NCBI GenBank assembly: GCA_017431185.1
Contig: JAFRLP010000194.1
Coordinates: 1-25,766 of the forward strand
Direction of reading: 5' to 3'
Length of the DNA: 25,766 nucleotides
Origin: Victivallales bacterium
Lineage (GTDB): Bacteria; Verrucomicrobiota; Lentisphaeria; Oligosphaerales; Oligosphaeraceae
Within the stretch, counting starts at the first letter, position 1. Each line of letters begins with the position of its first letter. A program made the translations under genes and the position numbers. Shown piece by piece: positions 8,785-17,723 of the stretch. A model generated the notes under the pieces. That model made no database searches. It saw only the letters and a list, made by a program, of their open reading frames with translations, and was not told the origin of the DNA.

Positions 8785-10362
8785 TTATTTGACAGCTTGT
8801 TTTTCGATGAGCGCAGCCAAACGGGCGCGCAGTGCCTTGAAGGCTTTCGGTGCGTGCTTGAAATTGCTTTTGACCTGTTGTTTCGGGAACATCCTCCCAG
8901 CCTCCGCCAGGATTTCAGACAATTCCTGCCTGTCAGACTCCGCTTGCGCTGTCTGCTGGGCAAGGACCAGGTAGTCGTAATCCTCGATGGCGTCTCGGAT
9001 GCTTTCCATCAGAATGCCTGGCATCAGTCCATCCTTGCCAGGATAAAGAAGAATGCCGTCGGTTCCATATTGGGTGAAGTCTTCAGATTGGACAGCGGCG
9101 GGGTCCAGAAGCCTGGCTTGGGAGTTGTCCTTCATCTTCCAGTGAGTGGCGCACCAGAAAACGGAGCCAGTGTAGCCAGTGCAGAAATTTCGCCAGAAAT
9201 ACAGACGCATTCTGGTGGGATGCGAGTCCATCGCATAATAGACGCTGTTGTTATAGGTGAAAGTGGCTTTCCCGTTGGCGCGTTCGCGTATCATGGCCGC
9301 CTGCACCTCGGGACGCATCTCGGTGGTGGGTGAATTCCAGATGTCCACCAAACCCTCCAGTTCAGGGCACGGGTAGTAGGTGACCATGAATTTCACATCT
9401 GGCGCATTCTCCTTGGCGAGCCTCAAGTCCTCGCCCAGTTTCCTCCGCGCCTCCTCGCCCCACGGCTCATCCGCAAAATAGACGATGCCGTGCTTGTGGA
9501 GAAAATCACTGCTCTTGACGAAATGGTTGAGACGTCGATAGCGTTCCGAAGTCCATTTCTGGTATTGTGCGCCAGGCAGAGAAAAGTATGCCAGTCCCGC
9601 TTTCTCGAAAGCCTCCACCAGATCTTCGTGACCAGCCATGGGGCGCAAGGTGGGAATCCCATTGATTTCCGCGTTGGACAGACGCATGGACATACGGGGG
9701 GAGATGCGGTATTCTGCCAGCAGCGGCCAATGTCTCCGTATGAACTCGAAATAACTCCGTCCATTGTCAATTTGATAGACGGGCTGGACGAACTGTTCCC
9801 AGAGGCCGACATCCGCTATGAACGAGGGCAGGTGCGGCAGGGTGAAGGAGCGTACCGTCAGGGTCAGGGGAATCCTCTTGACCCCATCCGCCGTGGTCAC
9901 TTTGACCTCGCCTTTAAAGACGCCGTGTGGCGAATTCGGGGCAACCCGCAGGGTAATCCAGAAGCGCGCGGCCTCGTCCGCCTTCAGGAGTGTGTTATCC
10001 GCATGGCGCAGGATTTCAGGGTACATGCCTGAACTGTTGGCAAAACTGGAGGGATTCTCCAGATAGCGGTCAACAATGTGACGGACTTTGACGGTGACGG
10101 AGGGGCTGGAGCCCTGGGAGTCTCTCAAGGCGCCGACGGCCACAGAAACCTTTTCGCCTTCCCCGCCGCGGATGATGACCTGGAATGATTCGGACTCGTT
10201 CCTGGCTGCATCCACTGAAATGCCTTCCGCTGGAATTGCGGGTGTGGCAGCATTGAAGCGGAGTTTGGTAAGGGAGTCCATTGTGCCCACTTCGGCACCG
10301 AGAAGCGGCAGGGCGAATCCCGCGAGCCATGCGGCCAGGGTAATACTTTTTAGGGATTTCAT
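8785..10362 (-). CDS. Secreted DUF4091-type putative glycoside hydrolase
   Basis: A 525-aa protein with a signal peptide ([24 protein letters not shown]). The N-terminal part, about residues 40-175, is a beta-sandwich with [13 protein letters not shown] and [12 protein letters not shown], which is followed by a TIM-barrel-like region. The C-terminus has the DUF4091 signature: [12 protein letters not shown], then [16 protein letters not shown] at about 450-465. DUF4091 proteins are thought to be glycosidases, but reactions are known for few. The start has GAGGGAG at 8 nt. It lies 13 nt after the larger DUF4091 gene and shares several motifs with it, so the two are probably diverged paralogues. 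Export and family are fairly sure; the substrate is not known. Confidence 0.88.
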   Translation of the reverse strand: MKSLKSITLAAWLAGFALPLLGAEVGTMDSLTKLRFNAATPAIPAEGISVDAARNESESFQVIIRGGEGEKVSVAVGALRDSQGSSPSVTVKVRHIVDRYLENPSSFANSSGMYPEILRHADNTLLKADEAARFWITLRVAPNSPHGVFKGEVKVTTADGVKRIPLTLTVRSFTLPHLPSFIADVGLWEQFVQPVYQIDNGRSYFEFIRRHWPLLAEYRISPRMSMRLSNAEINGIPTLRPMAGHEDLVEAFEKAGLAYFSLPGAQYQKWTSERYRRLNHFVKSSDFLHKHGIVYFADEPWGEEARRKLGEDLRLAKENAPDVKFMVTYYPCPELEGLVDIWNSPTTEMRPEVQAAMIRERANGKATFTYNNSVYYAMDSHPTRMRLYFWRNFCTGYTGSVFWCATHWKMKDNSQARLLDPAAVQSEDFTQYGTDGILLYPGKDGLMPGILMESIRDAIEDYDYLVLAQQTAQAESDRQELSEILAEAGRMFPKQQVKSNFKHAPKAFKALRARLAALIEKQAVK

Positions 10363-10375
10363 GGCATGGTCTCCC

Positions 10376-13003
10376 TCATTTGGCCTTCTGGAGCTCCCTG
10401 GATGTTTTCACAATCAGGTCGGCGATTCTTCTGCGCCATTGGCGGAGTGAAGCAGGGGCATTCAATGCGTCGCTGTTCATCCAGTCCGTGGCGAGAAGTG
10501 TTTCTGTTTCGGCCAACAGGGGATTGGCTGCCTCCATGGACTTCAGGCGTTTGGCATTTTCCTCCAGGATGCACAGGTAATCGTAGTCATCCTGACCGTC
10601 GCGCATGGCTTTCAGCCGCACCGATGGGAGAACCCCAGCCTCGGTCAGCAGCACCATGTTGGCGTTGAAGGAGTCGCCGCCGCGGCCGTTGTTCCACTTG
10701 TCCGAGGAGATGACGTTGGCGGTTGCCCAGAGAAGGGAGCCAGTGTATCCTGCCTGCTTCATCATCCAGGCGTTGCTGCGGACTTTTAGCAAGGGGAAAT
10801 CCAATGCGGTGGTGGTGCCTGGAGGATTGACGCAGTAGAGTGCGCCGCCATGCTTGAGGATGGCGCGGGTGTAGTCGCTGACCTCAAGGGGACGCGCCCA
10901 GACATCCACATAGGGAATCATGTGGAAGAGCCCCGTCTTGTAGTAGGTCAGCATTACAGGAATCCTGGTGGTGGCGCGCCAGTCGGTTACCCAGTCGATG
11001 AATTTCTGTTCCTGCGTGTGATTGATTTCGTCAAAGGGCGGATAGGTGTAAACGGAGTCCAGGGCTCCCTTGGCGTCGAAAAAATCTCCTTTCATGCGGA
11101 GCAGTTTCGGATTGCGTTTCAGCAGACTGCATCCGATGCAGAAATGGCTGGCGCCCGCCGCCAACGCCTCGGCGTATTCCTTTTCCCAGAGTGCGGGGTT
11201 GTCACCCAGCGGGTCATAACGCGGGGAGAGCCGATGGTCCAGCAGCATGTCCCTGGTCAAGCGCACATAGTCGCGGCGGGTCAGTTTGGAGCCAGAGTTG
11301 CTGATGAGCCAAGTCGGCTCCCCGAAGACATCGCCGCAGTCCGTCTTCAGGCGGGGGATTGCAGGCAGCGTAAAGTCCCATACCGTAATCTCCAGGGGGA
11401 TTTTCACTTGGGGATGGTTGTAGCAGATGAAACGGATTTCGCCTTTGTAGATGCCAGGCTTCACATTGCCGCTGCTCCTTGCCTCCACATGGAAAAGGGT
11501 GTTTTCCTTGGAATTGGGGCAAATGTAGGGGGTGTCCTCAAGAATGACCTCGGGGAAACGTCCGTTGACCACGGCGTGGGAGCCGAAGATGATTCCGCCC
11601 TGCAAAGTATGCTTGACAGGGGCGATTTTCACAGTGAGGCCTTCTGGCAGCCCTGTGCAGATTGCGCGGAGGCGATACGGGAAATTGAAGGTGCGCGGCC
11701 TGGCGGCGATGAAGAAGGACTCCCCTTCGTTGCGCGCCAACTCCAGCCGAGCGGGCTCTTTCCTTGCCTTGGCGGAAAGCGTGTCCGACGGGGTGATGAT
11801 TTCCAGACTGTCCGCAAAGAAGAACTCCATGTTGTCAGTGCGTTCCAGCAGGGGGCCGTGATGAACAGAGGGCTTTTCCAGGAACTGAGCCATGTCATCC
11901 TCGGCGAAGAATTCAGCCTCGGCGGAAAGTTCACCGCAGGCAAATGCGTTTCGCAGGATTTCACTTTTGCTGTCGGCATTGCGGATTTCCACTTCCAGAA
12001 AATATGGGCCATCCGGCAGCGGGTGTTCAGTGGTCACAGTCAGTGCGACCGTGCTTAGCCTGCGCGCATCCAACGCTGCCTTTGCCGCCTCCCCTTCGGC
12101 CATGATGTTGCCTCGGGGATCCACTATGCGGGGGAGGATAGTCACCTCGCCAGGGCATACGCCAGAAATCTCCGCCTTGAAGTCAAACCTGGCAGAACCC
12201 GTGGCAAATTGTCGTGTGGGGACGTTCATGGCGTAATTCTCGGATGCGGAGGTGACTTCGGCAAAGTCGCCGCCTACTGCCAGGGTGACGCGAAGGGAAC
12301 TGCTGCTGCCAGGAGCCAAGGTCATGATCGGGAATATTTGCTCCAGAGTGTGGATGTTATTCATCCAGCTGTTGTAGTAACGGGCGGGGATGGTGCTGCA
12401 ATAGTACCAGATGGCTCCGTCCTTTGCCCAGGAACGCGCACACCAGGGGCTTTGTGCTGGAGTGGTGACGCCTAGTTCTTCGTGGCGGACACAGGCGTTT
12501 CGCCAAAGGCCAGTCTTGCGCTCATGGGCGGTTGAGACGCCGCGCAATTTGTTGGTTCCTGTTGAATGGCTGCTCCTGAACCAGGGGAAAATCTGCTTTT
12601 GCTCCCTGGTGGGGTTGATGACCTCCCATGACATTGCCACTTTGCTCTCGCCTGGCCGCAGAGTGAAGGTTTCCCGCAGTAGCACACCGTCTTCGAAGGT
12701 GATGGAGTAAGTCAGGCTCTCTTTGCTCTGTGCCTCTAGTTTCCATGGCCTTGTGGAAAACTGCTTCCTGTAGGGGAAGGCATTGTCGTGATTCTCGAAA
12801 TTTCCCAGTCCACGCGCCTTGTTGTCATCATTGGGCAGTGTGTTGTTGAAGTCACGGTGGCGTACTTTGTCGTAAATTTCGACAATGCGCAGGTTCCTCT
12901 CCTCCAGCGTAATCCGGAGATACTCGTTTTCAAGCGTCGTCTCTGCGCGCAGAAGGGTTGCCGCAGCCAGGGTGAAGGCAAGGAGAATAGGTGTTGTTTT
13001 CAT
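10376..13003 (-). CDS. Large secreted DUF4091-type putative glycoside hydrolase
   Basis: An 875-aa protein. The first about 350 residues are beta-rich and begin with TTLENEYLRITLEERNLRI, a style seen in accessory domains of glycosidases. The rest matches the neighbouring 525-aa protein: NEGESFFIAARP, GIYKGEIRFICYN, WDFTLPAIPRLK, YTGSLLWATANV and the DUF4091-like MRDGQDDYDYL at 800-810. The frame opens at an ATG at 13060 that overlaps the upstream stop (ATGA), but that extension is not signal-like. The ATG at 13003 gives a clean signal peptide (MKTTPILLAFTLAAATLLRAE) and is preferred, although its ribosome site is weak. The protein is predicted to be exported and to act on a polysaccharide; specificity is unknown. 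Confidence 0.85.
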   Translation of the reverse strand: MKTTPILLAFTLAAATLLRAETTLENEYLRITLEERNLRIVEIYDKVRHRDFNNTLPNDDNKARGLGNFENHDNAFPYRKQFSTRPWKLEAQSKESLTYSITFEDGVLLRETFTLRPGESKVAMSWEVINPTREQKQIFPWFRSSHSTGTNKLRGVSTAHERKTGLWRNACVRHEELGVTTPAQSPWCARSWAKDGAIWYYCSTIPARYYNSWMNNIHTLEQIFPIMTLAPGSSSSLRVTLAVGGDFAEVTSASENYAMNVPTRQFATGSARFDFKAEISGVCPGEVTILPRIVDPRGNIMAEGEAAKAALDARRLSTVALTVTTEHPLPDGPYFLEVEIRNADSKSEILRNAFACGELSAEAEFFAEDDMAQFLEKPSVHHGPLLERTDNMEFFFADSLEIITPSDTLSAKARKEPARLELARNEGESFFIAARPRTFNFPYRLRAICTGLPEGLTVKIAPVKHTLQGGIIFGSHAVVNGRFPEVILEDTPYICPNSKENTLFHVEARSSGNVKPGIYKGEIRFICYNHPQVKIPLEITVWDFTLPAIPRLKTDCGDVFGEPTWLISNSGSKLTRRDYVRLTRDMLLDHRLSPRYDPLGDNPALWEKEYAEALAAGASHFCIGCSLLKRNPKLLRMKGDFFDAKGALDSVYTYPPFDEINHTQEQKFIDWVTDWRATTRIPVMLTYYKTGLFHMIPYVDVWARPLEVSDYTRAILKHGGALYCVNPPGTTTALDFPLLKVRSNAWMMKQAGYTGSLLWATANVISSDKWNNGRGGDSFNANMVLLTEAGVLPSVRLKAMRDGQDDYDYLCILEENAKRLKSMEAANPLLAETETLLATDWMNSDALNAPASLRQWRRRIADLIVKTSRELQKAK

Positions 13004-13056
13004 GTCAGCGATTCCGAGAAGAGGATTCCATTGCCAGGCAGCCGCATCGGTCTGCC

Positions 13057-13851
13057 TCATTCCGCCTTCAGTTCCGTCTGGAAAGTCTTGACTGCATCCT
13101 GGAACAGCCTGGCGCAGTCCGCCTTGCCGTTGGTGAAGACCAGGATGATGCGGGAACGGCCTTTGTCGCCTTTGGCAAAGTCATTTAGTTGAAAGTCAGG
13201 ATGGCTGAGGTCCATTCCAGGACGCCAGCCGTGGCCGCGGCGGTAGCCGCCGCAGGTGATGCGCCCTCCGCCGGAGAAATCGTAGTCGTCCAAGGAGGGG
13301 ATGACGACCAGGATGGCGTCCTTTTCCGCATTTTCCTCGGAGAAGAGGGCCCAGGTGCGCAGTTGGTAGGTGACCTGCTTGCCGTCCCTCTCCAGGAGGA
13401 TGGGGTCGCGCTCCGGCAAGGCGAGTTTGGTCAGGTTCACGGGGAAGTCAACGGATGGGGCGCTTCCACGCTGGCAGTGGAATTCCTTGTTGGCGGTGTA
13501 TTCCATGTCCACCAGCATGGCGGGAGAACCTTTCACGACGACGTACTTCACCACGGTGTCAAAGCATTCGTTGGAGGATTTGGCGATGACGGTGGTTCGC
13601 TCGCCATTGCTCTCTACGATATAGGGACCCTTGAGGTTGGCGTTGACCCAACTGTGACCCTTGATGTAGATGGAGGCAGGACGCAGCGCCAGGGCCACAG
13701 GCGAGTCGCTTCCGGCCCGGTAGGTGCGCAGATTGCTGGTGTCGAAGCGGAAATGGCCTGTGTCCAGCACATCTGCATGTCCTGTGATGCTTGACAGGCA
13801 AATCGCACTGACGGTGAACAGAAGCAAGGCTGTGACATAGTTTCTCTGCAT
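13057..13851 (-). CDS. Secreted protein of unknown function
   Basis: A 264-aa protein with a signal peptide (MQRNYVTALLLFTVSAICLS, then SITGHAD). The start at 13851 is chosen over an upstream ATG at 13920 because AAGGAG lies 9 nt before it and it begins the signal peptide. The mature part alternates short hydrophobic and charged stretches, suggesting a beta-sandwich, and contains a Gly-rich segment (DFSGGGRITCGGYRRGHGW) near residue 200. I do not recognise the family. It is the first gene of the five-gene operon and is followed directly by the 875-aa DUF4091 gene. A role as a glycan-binding partner or a small lyase-like enzyme is possible but unsupported. Confidence 0.8.
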   Translation of the reverse strand: MQRNYVTALLLFTVSAICLSSITGHADVLDTGHFRFDTSNLRTYRAGSDSPVALALRPASIYIKGHSWVNANLKGPYIVESNGERTTVIAKSSNECFDTVVKYVVVKGSPAMLVDMEYTANKEFHCQRGSAPSVDFPVNLTKLALPERDPILLERDGKQVTYQLRTWALFSEENAEKDAILVVIPSLDDYDFSGGGRITCGGYRRGHGWRPGMDLSHPDFQLNDFAKGDKGRSRIILVFTNGKADCARLFQDAVKTFQTELKAE

Positions 13852-13925
13852 GTGACTTGTCTCCTTTTTTGGGTCTCTTCGCCCTGAAAAGCACGTCAAG
13901 GGCAATTTTCGCCTGGACAATGATG

Positions 13926-13953
13926 ACTATACCCCCTCTTTCCAGGAAGTCAA
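13926..13953 (-). promoter_or_regulatory. Sigma70-like promoter for the five-gene operon
   Basis: On the minus strand TTGACT and TATAGT are separated by 16 nt, a near-consensus promoter about 75 nt upstream of the first gene of the operon. The -35 box lies in AAGTCAA (13947-13953), which is an inverted copy of TTGACTT at 13971-13977; the pair could be an operator. The rest of the 181-nt gap (13852-14032) shows nothing else convincing, and no strong terminator is seen for the incoming operon. Confidence 0.6.
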
Positions 13954-14032
13954 GCACATTCATTGGACTTTTGACTTTGCAAAATAGAAGGAGGATGACG
14001 TATTGGCTGTCATTGGGTTAGGGGGCGCAATG

Positions 14033-15745
14033 TCAGGGCAGGGTTGGCAGGAGCAGTTCCGCCGGGTGCGTCGCGCTGTGGTGGATGGTGTGAATGGATT
14101 TCCTCAGTTCCGTGTCATGGAGAATCTTGCCGCCTGTATTCGGATTGCGGTCGCACAGGGGAAAGCTTTGTCCAGCGATTTCCAGCCGCATGGCATGGCC
14201 TGGCATGAAGGTGACGGCGATATCCGAAAGATGGATTTCGAACGCATACAGCCTGCCTGGCTCCAGCAGCTCCGCTCTGTCCAGCGAATTGCGGAAACGC
14301 GCCCGTATCATCCCCATGGTCAGATACATCGACCGTCCATCAGGAAGAACATCGGAGAGAACCGCGAAGAAATCGGTGTCCGCAGTGGACACGGAAGCCG
14401 AAAAACGAAGGACGATTTCACCTGCGAGCGCCAGTTTCCGCTTGAACACTGGGGATGTATAGACCAGGACATCGGGCCGTCTCTGCTGCGGAGTGCGGTC
14501 GTAGCAGCCGAGCGACGTGTCAGTTCCGTCATTGCTTGGAACCGGGTCTTCGGGATTGCTGACATAGACGTCCGAAGGCTCGTCACCGCATTTTCGGCGG
14601 CTGAGTGTTCCATCGCCTGAAAGAGAATTCGCATTGCCCCCGCTGTGCAGATAATAACGGCATTGTCTTGTCCCAGGAGGTGGCCAGGCTTCGGACGTAT
14701 GCCAGCGGTTTTCGCCCAGCGAATAATACCGGACTTGCGGTTCGGAGGGGAGCGGGTCCTGGTGCGGGTTCTTCAGGAGGCCGAGCAGATGTTGCAGCCG
14801 TCTTTTTTCCACGCCAAGGTCCTCGTAATTGCATTCTTTGCCGAAGAGGTCGGGATTCAGCAGGCCGCCGTGCCCCCAGGGGCCAATCGTGAGGCGGGTG
14901 AAGCCGCGTGCGCAGGAAGTCGCGGCATACTTCCGCATCAATTGGAAACTGGCGACGGTCTCCGCCTTGAAGATGTCAAACCAGCCTCCGATGATATATG
15001 CAGGGGCACGGAATCGCTTGAACTCCGAAACGGGGAGTTTGAGAAGTCCGCCTGGCTTCAGTGCCTTGGCAAGAAACTTCCGGACTGGCGGCAGTTCCCC
15101 GTATCCGGCATGGCGGTCGGCCTCCAGGACTGGCAATTGCCAAAGCACTCCGTTCTTTTCGTAATCAGGCACGTTGCTGTATCCGAAAGCGCATCGGTGG
15201 TGCATGGAAAGCCCCCACTTCAGAGCGAAGGACAGCCGCACTCCACCGCCCGGGAAGGCCGCGCCTGAGCAGCTGTAGAGCGGGGCGACCCTGGGGGCCG
15301 TGCCGACCAGTCCGGGGCATTCCGCCCGTTCCGCGCACCATTGTGTCCAGCCAGGATAGCTGCCGCCGGCCGTGACGCAGCGTCCATTGAACCAGGTCTG
15401 TGTCCGCAGCCAGCGGAAGAGGTCTTCGACGTCATCTTTCTCCTGGTCACGCTCGGAGGGGTCGAACACGCCTTCGCTCCAGGCCGTTCCGCGGCAGGAT
15501 TGCAGAATATAGACAATGGAGTTCTTCAGCGCCCAGCCGTCGGGACGTTCCAGCCAGTCTTTCCGGCAGTACGGCGTTCTAAGGAGAAGAACCGGCATCT
15601 TTTTCCGCATATTCGTTGGAAAATAGATGACAGTGTGGAGTTTCGTCCCGTCCCGGCAGGGGAGCATCAGGCTTTGGAGCGAGCAGCTGATTTCATCGGC
15701 TTCGGCGGTTAGAGAGACATTGTATTCGTCTTTGGTTGTGCTCAT
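14033..15745 (-). CDS. CocE/NonD-family serine hydrolase
   Basis: A 570-aa alpha/beta-hydrolase of the CocE/NonD (X-Pro dipeptidyl-peptidase S15-like) family. The N-terminal half is the hydrolase fold with RDGTKL, LLLRTPYCR and the CRGTAWSEG stretch. The nucleophile is S129 in GGSYPGW, the probable acid D257 in IIGGWFDIF and the probable base H292 in IGPWGHGG, so the catalytic triad is complete. The C-terminal part from about residue 400 is the jelly-roll domain seen in this family (LRFSASVSTADTDFFAVLSDV). There is no signal peptide. It probably cleaves an ester or amide, for example an acyl decoration on a sugar or aglycone, but the substrate cannot be read from sequence. Last gene of its unit, 22 nt after the amidohydrolase, with GAGG at a good distance. 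Confidence 0.92.
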   Translation of the reverse strand: MSTTKDEYNVSLTAEADEISCSLQSLMLPCRDGTKLHTVIYFPTNMRKKMPVLLLRTPYCRKDWLERPDGWALKNSIVYILQSCRGTAWSEGVFDPSERDQEKDDVEDLFRWLRTQTWFNGRCVTAGGSYPGWTQWCAERAECPGLVGTAPRVAPLYSCSGAAFPGGGVRLSFALKWGLSMHHRCAFGYSNVPDYEKNGVLWQLPVLEADRHAGYGELPPVRKFLAKALKPGGLLKLPVSEFKRFRAPAYIIGGWFDIFKAETVASFQLMRKYAATSCARGFTRLTIGPWGHGGLLNPDLFGKECNYEDLGVEKRRLQHLLGLLKNPHQDPLPSEPQVRYYSLGENRWHTSEAWPPPGTRQCRYYLHSGGNANSLSGDGTLSRRKCGDEPSDVYVSNPEDPVPSNDGTDTSLGCYDRTPQQRRPDVLVYTSPVFKRKLALAGEIVLRFSASVSTADTDFFAVLSDVLPDGRSMYLTMGMIRARFRNSLDRAELLEPGRLYAFEIHLSDIAVTFMPGHAMRLEIAGQSFPLCDRNPNTGGKILHDTELRKSIHTIHHSATHPAELLLPTLP

Positions 15746-15767
15746 AAAGTGCCTCGCGCATCCTTTT

Positions 15768-16586
15768 TCATTTCAGGCCTGTCCAGGAGGCCACTGTGTC
15801 GCCCATGACCTTCTTCTGCGTCTCTTCGGAGACTCCGGCCTTTTTCAGCTTCAGTTCGTAGTTGACGAGGCTCTCCGTGAAGGGCCAGGTGTTGGAGACG
15901 TAGGAGTCCGAGCCGAAGACCAGCTTGTCAAAATAACGGTCGTTCTTCTCCCGCACGAACAGCAGGGGACGGAGCAGGTCGGAGAGCTGTTCCGCGGAGA
16001 GGGCCATCCAACTGCCGCATCCGCCCAGGTCGGAATAGAGGTTGGGGTGGATTTTGAGCAGCTCCGCCGCCTGAACCCGCCATACGGTGGTGCCGAGGTG
16101 GGCCATCACGATGTGCAGTTTCTGGAATGACCTGGCAATCCTGTCCAGCGTCAGCGGGTCCATGTTGCGCAAAACGGGGCGCTTGTAGAGCACGTCAGAC
16201 TCATTGGGACGATAGTGTCCCGTGTGAAACAGGACGGGCAGTCCGATTTTCTCCGCTTCCTCGTAAACCGGCATATAGAGGTCGTGGTCGTATTCGTAGT
16301 ACGGGTAGATGAACTTGAACCCCTTGACCCCCTTCTCCGCGTAATGGTGCAGTTCGGCGGGATCGAGCGGGTGGTTCCACAGATTGATTTTCGCCAGCGG
16401 ATACATCCTGCCTGGATACTGTGCGCAGATTTTGATCACCTCCTCGTTGGGAACCATGTCATGGCCGCCGTAGAAGGTCCCGCCAACGATGCAGGCGATG
16501 ACATCGCGTTCTTCGTATGTGCGGACAAACTCCCTGACTTTTTCAGGGTCGGCTATATCGCAATGGCAGTGAAAATCAATTTTCAT
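15768..16586 (-). CDS. Amidohydrolase-superfamily metal-dependent hydrolase
   Basis: A 272-aa TIM-barrel protein of the Amidohydro_2 type. Metal-ligand candidates are in the expected order: H6 and H8 in DFHCHCD, H121 and H124 in LFHTGH, H163 in MAHLG and D227 in FGSDSY; K91 in GFKFIYPYY lies near the barrel strand that can carry a ligand. Family members hydrolyse or decarboxylate small molecules such as lactones and carboxylates. No signal peptide is present. GGAG lies 7 nt before the start. It stands between the glutamine-amidotransferase-like gene and the CocE/NonD gene with gaps under 30 nt, so the three probably act on the same compound. Lactone hydrolysis after sugar oxidation by the upstream Gfo/Idh/MocA enzyme is a reasonable but unproved idea. 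Confidence 0.9.
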   Translation of the reverse strand: MKIDFHCHCDIADPEKVREFVRTYEERDVIACIVGGTFYGGHDMVPNEEVIKICAQYPGRMYPLAKINLWNHPLDPAELHHYAEKGVKGFKFIYPYYEYDHDLYMPVYEEAEKIGLPVLFHTGHYRPNESDVLYKRPVLRNMDPLTLDRIARSFQKLHIVMAHLGTTVWRVQAAELLKIHPNLYSDLGGCGSWMALSAEQLSDLLRPLLFVREKNDRYFDKLVFGSDSYVSNTWPFTESLVNYELKLKKAGVSEETQKKVMGDTVASWTGLK

Positions 16587-16612
16587 CTCAACACTCCAGT
16601 TGGCAGGCAGTT

Positions 16613-17632
16613 CTATTCAGCGGAATAGATGCGGAAAATGCGTCCGGGAACGCCTTCCCAGCCCGGCACCAGGGTTGGCTCGAAGCGGATTTCCCCCGCC
16701 TGGGCCAGCGTCTCCAGCATACTATAAGCGGTGATGGCACAGTATTCCAGCGTGGTGTGCGGAAAAAGCGGGCGGATGCCCAGGTCGCAGAGTTTTCCGA
16801 GGGTCAATCCTGGATTCTCCCTGATGGCGGAGCGAAATGCGGGCAGGGCCTTGGGCGGGATGCGTGTGTCGATGGCAGGATAATCTTCGGCAAGCCGCTC
16901 TCGGTGGAATTCGCCTTTGGCGGTGACAAAGCCGACCGAGTTGCCAGCAATCTCCATCGCATAGCCAGGTACGCCGAGCGAGGTCACCGAGAGCCACACG
17001 GAGTCCTCCTCAAAGTCGCACACCAGATGCTGGTTCACATTGACGAAACCGATGAAATCGGGGCGGTCGCGGAATAGAAAGATGGTCGCCGACTCCTCTG
17101 GCAGGGAAGCGCAGACCGTTTTCATCGCTCGAACAGGGTCGCCGTGCTCCAGGTACTGCTCCTCGACCGCGTTGGCGACGATATCGGACATGCTGGCGCG
17201 GGTGCCGTCCGTCAACAGGAAACTGCGCATTGCATCCTCAGGGATGGCGCTTCTGCATTTGCGTCCACGCGCCAGCATGGCGTTGGCGCAATCGGTGAAT
17301 GCGGGCGTATTGTCCTTGAAAAGCCCGCTGGAACCCTGCGAGACCAGTGCCACGATGCCGTCGGCTCCGACAAAAGGATGAGCGCGGTGCGCGTCCCCGC
17401 CGGAAAGGGTACGGCTGTGAATCAATCCCGCACAACCTGGAAAATCCTTCAGTTGAAACCGCTTCTGCCAGACCTCGGTGCAGCCGACGCATTTTTCCCA
17501 ATGCAGGCCCGCGACGTCCATGGTGACCAATCCAGTATAGAAACCGCCCCAGATCCCTTCGATTCGAGTCAGGGAATCCCAAAGGAGAGGCGCGGCCTCC
17601 TGTTTTCCCGCGTAAGCGCTCCAGACGCACAT
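16613..17632 (-). CDS. Stand-alone class II glutamine-amidotransferase-like (Ntn) protein
   Basis: A 339-aa protein starting Met-Cys, so removal of Met would expose Cys as an N-terminal nucleophile. The first about 110 residues follow the GlmS/PurF-type amidase: MCVWSAYAGK, then LTRIEGIWGGFYTGL, then AGLIHSRTLSGGD-AHRAHPF with R74 where these enzymes bind the glutamine carboxylate. The family HNG oxyanion motif is replaced by SQG at 98-100. There is no sugar-isomerase or phosphoribosyltransferase domain; the last about 200 residues are not recognised. It may be an amidase or another Ntn hydrolase rather than a true amidotransferase. AAGGAAG lies 7 nt before the start. First gene after the repeat-rich gap, with two hydrolases close behind. 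Confidence 0.75.
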   Translation of the reverse strand: MCVWSAYAGKQEAAPLLWDSLTRIEGIWGGFYTGLVTMDVAGLHWEKCVGCTEVWQKRFQLKDFPGCAGLIHSRTLSGGDAHRAHPFVGADGIVALVSQGSSGLFKDNTPAFTDCANAMLARGRKCRSAIPEDAMRSFLLTDGTRASMSDIVANAVEEQYLEHGDPVRAMKTVCASLPEESATIFLFRDRPDFIGFVNVNQHLVCDFEEDSVWLSVTSLGVPGYAMEIAGNSVGFVTAKGEFHRERLAEDYPAIDTRIPPKALPAFRSAIRENPGLTLGKLCDLGIRPLFPHTTLEYCAITAYSMLETLAQAGEIRFEPTLVPGWEGVPGRIFRIYSAE

Positions 17633-17654
17633 GTTGTTACTTCCTTACAATTAT

Positions 17655-17696
17655 TCCTATGAAACACACCGTGTTTCCTGCGTTGTGTTGACGGCG
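17655..17696. repeat. 42-bp direct repeat, copy 1
   Basis: Identical at 39 of 42 positions to 17829-17870, 174 bp away. Each copy starts TCCTATGAAACAC and contains the small palindrome GAAACAC-nCC-GTGTTTC, then GCGTTGTGTTG and a GC-rich end. This copy lies just upstream of the glutamine-amidotransferase-like gene, so it would be in its leader RNA if transcription reads through from the upstream gene. Confidence 0.85.
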
Positions 17697-17723
17697 CGCT
17701 CGCCATGGGTACTCTCATCTCCC

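Noticed and set aside
10850..12058. 402-codon plus-strand open frame
   Set aside because: It is antisense to the 875-aa DUF4091 gene, and no recognisable domain is seen in it.
13060..13060. Start of the 875-aa gene at the ATG overlapping the upstream stop
   Set aside because: It would add 19 residues that hide the signal peptide; kept as an alternative only.
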